Assembly: GCF_001984195.1 (NCBI RefSeq)
Contig: NZ_MTQN01000012.1
Span: forward strand, 434,001 to 498,000
Length of the DNA: 64,000 nucleotides
Direction: 5' to 3'
From: Kribbella sp. ALI-6-A
Lineage (GTDB): Bacteria > Actinomycetota > Actinomycetes > Propionibacteriales > Kribbellaceae
Shown: in pieces, positions 62,550-64,000 of the stretch
Position numbering within the stretch: the first letter of the stretch is position 1
How the letters are laid out: each line of letters begins with the position of its first letter
Translations under genes and position numbers: made by a program
Notes under the pieces: model-generated
What the model was told of the DNA's origin: nothing
Seen by the model: the letters and a program-made list of their open reading frames with translations, nothing else
Database searches by the model: none

Positions 62550-62619
62550 GGCTGTCTCCCCTTCCCAGTCGGACGCCGACCAGTACCCGGCCCGCGCCAG
62601 GCCATGCGCGCCCTGACGC

Positions 62620-63360
62620 TCACCCGCGGATCGCCACCACCAGTGCGTCGTTGCCCCGCCGCCAGACCGCGCCGGCGCGTTCGAAACCGGTCCGGCGCAG
62701 CAGGTCGACGTGCCAGCCATCGCGCTCGAGCAGATCGCCCGACCAGTGCGCGAACACCTTCTCCCGTTCGGCCCGCAGCCCGGCGTACCGGGGATCGCTG
62801 TACGCACGCTCGTACCAGCCGTCGCAGTCCTCCGCGTTGGCGAACGTCGTCCGCAGGTGCTCGGCGTGCAGCCGGTCCGCCGCTGACCGCAGTACGGGCT
62901 CCGCAATCGGGATGTGGTCAGCGTTCGCGAACACGCCGCCCGAGCGCAGCACCCGCGCGACGCCCGCGTACACGCCGGCGAGCGCGTCCGCCGGGAACCA
63001 GTGCATCGCCGTCGCGGTCACCACCGCGTCGAACGTGCCCGGCAGCCCTTCGTACCAGCCGGGCGCGGCCAACTGCCGGGCGATCACCGAGACCCGGTCG
63101 TCGCCGGCGAAGGCGTCGCGGGCCAGATCGAGCAGCACCGGGTCGACGTCAACCGCGACGACCTCTGCCTCGGGAAACCGTTCCAGGACACGGCGAGTCA
63201 GCGAACCCGGACCGCAGCACAGGTCGAGCACCCGCCGCGGCGGGCCGGCCAGCGCCTCGACGTAGTCCAGGATCAACCGGAACCGGAGTTCGCGATCCGG
63301 TGCGTGACCCGCTTGCTGAACTTCCCAGCTGCTGCGCAGCTTCTCACGCTGTGTCGTCAT
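62620..63360 (-). CDS. Class I SAM-dependent methyltransferase
   Basis: 246 residues from ATG 63360. SAM-binding motif I VLDLCCGPGSLTRRVL, motif II region VVAVDVDPVLL, VTATAMHWFPADAL (motif IV region) and RVLRSGGVFANADH. Together they form a Rossmann-like fold of the small-molecule methyltransferase kind. The C-terminal DDLLERDG-type helices may cover the substrate. Substrate not identifiable. Divergent from a LysR gene 93 bases away. Confidence 0.88.
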   Translation of the reverse strand: MTTQREKLRSSWEVQQAGHAPDRELRFRLILDYVEALAGPPRRVLDLCCGPGSLTRRVLERFPEAEVVAVDVDPVLLDLARDAFAGDDRVSVIARQLAAPGWYEGLPGTFDAVVTATAMHWFPADALAGVYAGVARVLRSGGVFANADHIPIAEPVLRSAADRLHAEHLRTTFANAEDCDGWYERAYSDPRYAGLRAEREKVFAHWSGDLLERDGWHVDLLRRTGFERAGAVWRRGNDALVVAIRG

Positions 63361-63453
63361 GACCTCCACGGTGAGCGCCGTCAGGCCTCGACGTCCAAGA
63401 CGCAAGAGCACTAACGTCACAGCTTCTGGTTATCACTGCAGGTGAGGAAGTTC

Positions 63454-64000
63454 ATGGACGTCGATCTACGGCTGGTGCGGTACTTCCTGGTGATGGCAGA
63501 GGAGTTGCACTTCACCGCTGCCGCCCGCCGGTTGTACGTGTCCCAGCCGGCCCTCAGCAATCAGATCCGCCGGCTGGAGGCCCAGCTCGGGGCCCAGCTG
63601 TTCGAGCGGTCGCCGCGCGGGGTGACGCTGACCGCGGCCGGCGAGGCCTTTCTGCCGCATGCGCAGAGTGCGCTCGCCGCCATCCGTTCCGGCGTCGCCG
63701 AAGCGACCGCCGCCGCCGGACGCGACCAGGTTCTGCGGATCGACGTCCTGCAGACCGACCTGGTCACGCCGCGCGCGGTCCTGGCCCGGCTGCGCGAGCG
63801 ACTTCCGACGCTGCGGCTCGAGGTCAGCAGCCGCGGCAGTCGCGAGCAGGAGCAGCGGCTGCTCAACGGCGAACTCGATCTGGCTCTGTGCGGGTCCACG
63901 GCACGTCTCGCCGACGGACTGGTTCAGCGAGTGATGCGCCGCGAAGCGCTCGGCATCGCGCTGCCGACCGACCATCCGCTCACGCGCGCCGACGCGGTCG
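63454..64000 (+). CDS. LysR-family transcriptional regulator (cut by right edge)
   Basis: 182 residues are visible from ATG 63454 after GGTGAGGAAG. N-terminal HTH MDVDLRLVRYFLVMAEELHF and LYVSQPALSNQIRRLEAQL, then the start of the ligand-binding domain (RDQVLRIDVLQTDLVTPRAV). The C-terminus lies beyond the window. It diverges from the methyltransferase and may control it. Confidence 0.92.
   Translation, partial: MDVDLRLVRYFLVMAEELHFTAAARRLYVSQPALSNQIRRLEAQLGAQLFERSPRGVTLTAAGEAFLPHAQSALAAIRSGVAEATAAAGRDQVLRIDVLQTDLVTPRAVLARLRERLPTLRLEVSSRGSREQEQRLLNGELDLALCGSTARLADGLVQRVMRREALGIALPTDHPLTRADAV

Overview
The window looks like a chromosomal stretch of a high-GC, mycelial-type actinobacterium, most likely Propionibacteriales close to Kribbella. 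This is inferred from the very GC-rich codons, frequent GTG starts, many stop/start overlaps, three F420-type luciferase-like oxidoreductases, and families common in that group (TIGR03086, DUF3072, DUF3618/DUF4235, DUF1906, giant RHS and RTX surface proteins). No rRNA, tRNA, CRISPR array, IS element or integrase was seen.

Layout. 1-9673 (-): a giant secreted RTX-repeat protein, cut by the left edge. 9674-12079: a degenerate stretch, then three small orphan or immunity-type genes on the - strand. 12081 to about 20619 (-): an RHS polymorphic-toxin gene ending in a Hint domain and a 97-residue toxin tip. It is broken twice: a frameshift at a CCGAG triplet repeat near 17650, and loss of its 5' end near 20620. 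The same point removes the 5' end of the divergent deacetylase/glycosyltransferase (20620-22692, +). 22711-31624: secreted hydrolases (DUF1906, M43 metalloprotease, S1 protease), a GH13 trehalose-synthase-like enzyme coupled to an LLM oxidoreductase, a GAF-ANTAR regulator, and a CDGSH / heme-oxygenase-like pair. 31762-33995: a Tat-exported amine oxidase overlapping a secreted RidA. 33977-36719: malate synthase and a divergent LacI regulator.

36735-45051: a membrane-anchored unknown, a TetR-LLM pair facing two glycan-synthesis genes, then small metabolic enzymes. 45060-52174 (-): the most interesting operon. Five tightly overlapping genes (SWIM zinc finger, DUF5691, MoxR AAA+ ATPase, DUF5682, VWA) form a YehL-type MoxR/VWA system of unknown function. 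It sits between an MFS exporter with a long coiled-coil tail (upstream) and a GNAT enzyme (downstream). 54574-58846: DUF3072, amidohydrolase, two SDRs and a LysR regulator, with several perfect inverted repeats between them. 58883-64000: small unknown proteins, a VOC protein, an overlapping holin-like/DUF3618/DUF4235 envelope operon, an F420 oxidoreductase, a methyltransferase and a LysR gene cut by the right edge.

The main themes are surface/secreted proteins with polymorphic-toxin machinery, flavin/F420 redox enzymes, and an uncharacterised AAA+/VWA operon. Several promoters look leaderless, and several hairpins fit as terminators between convergent genes.
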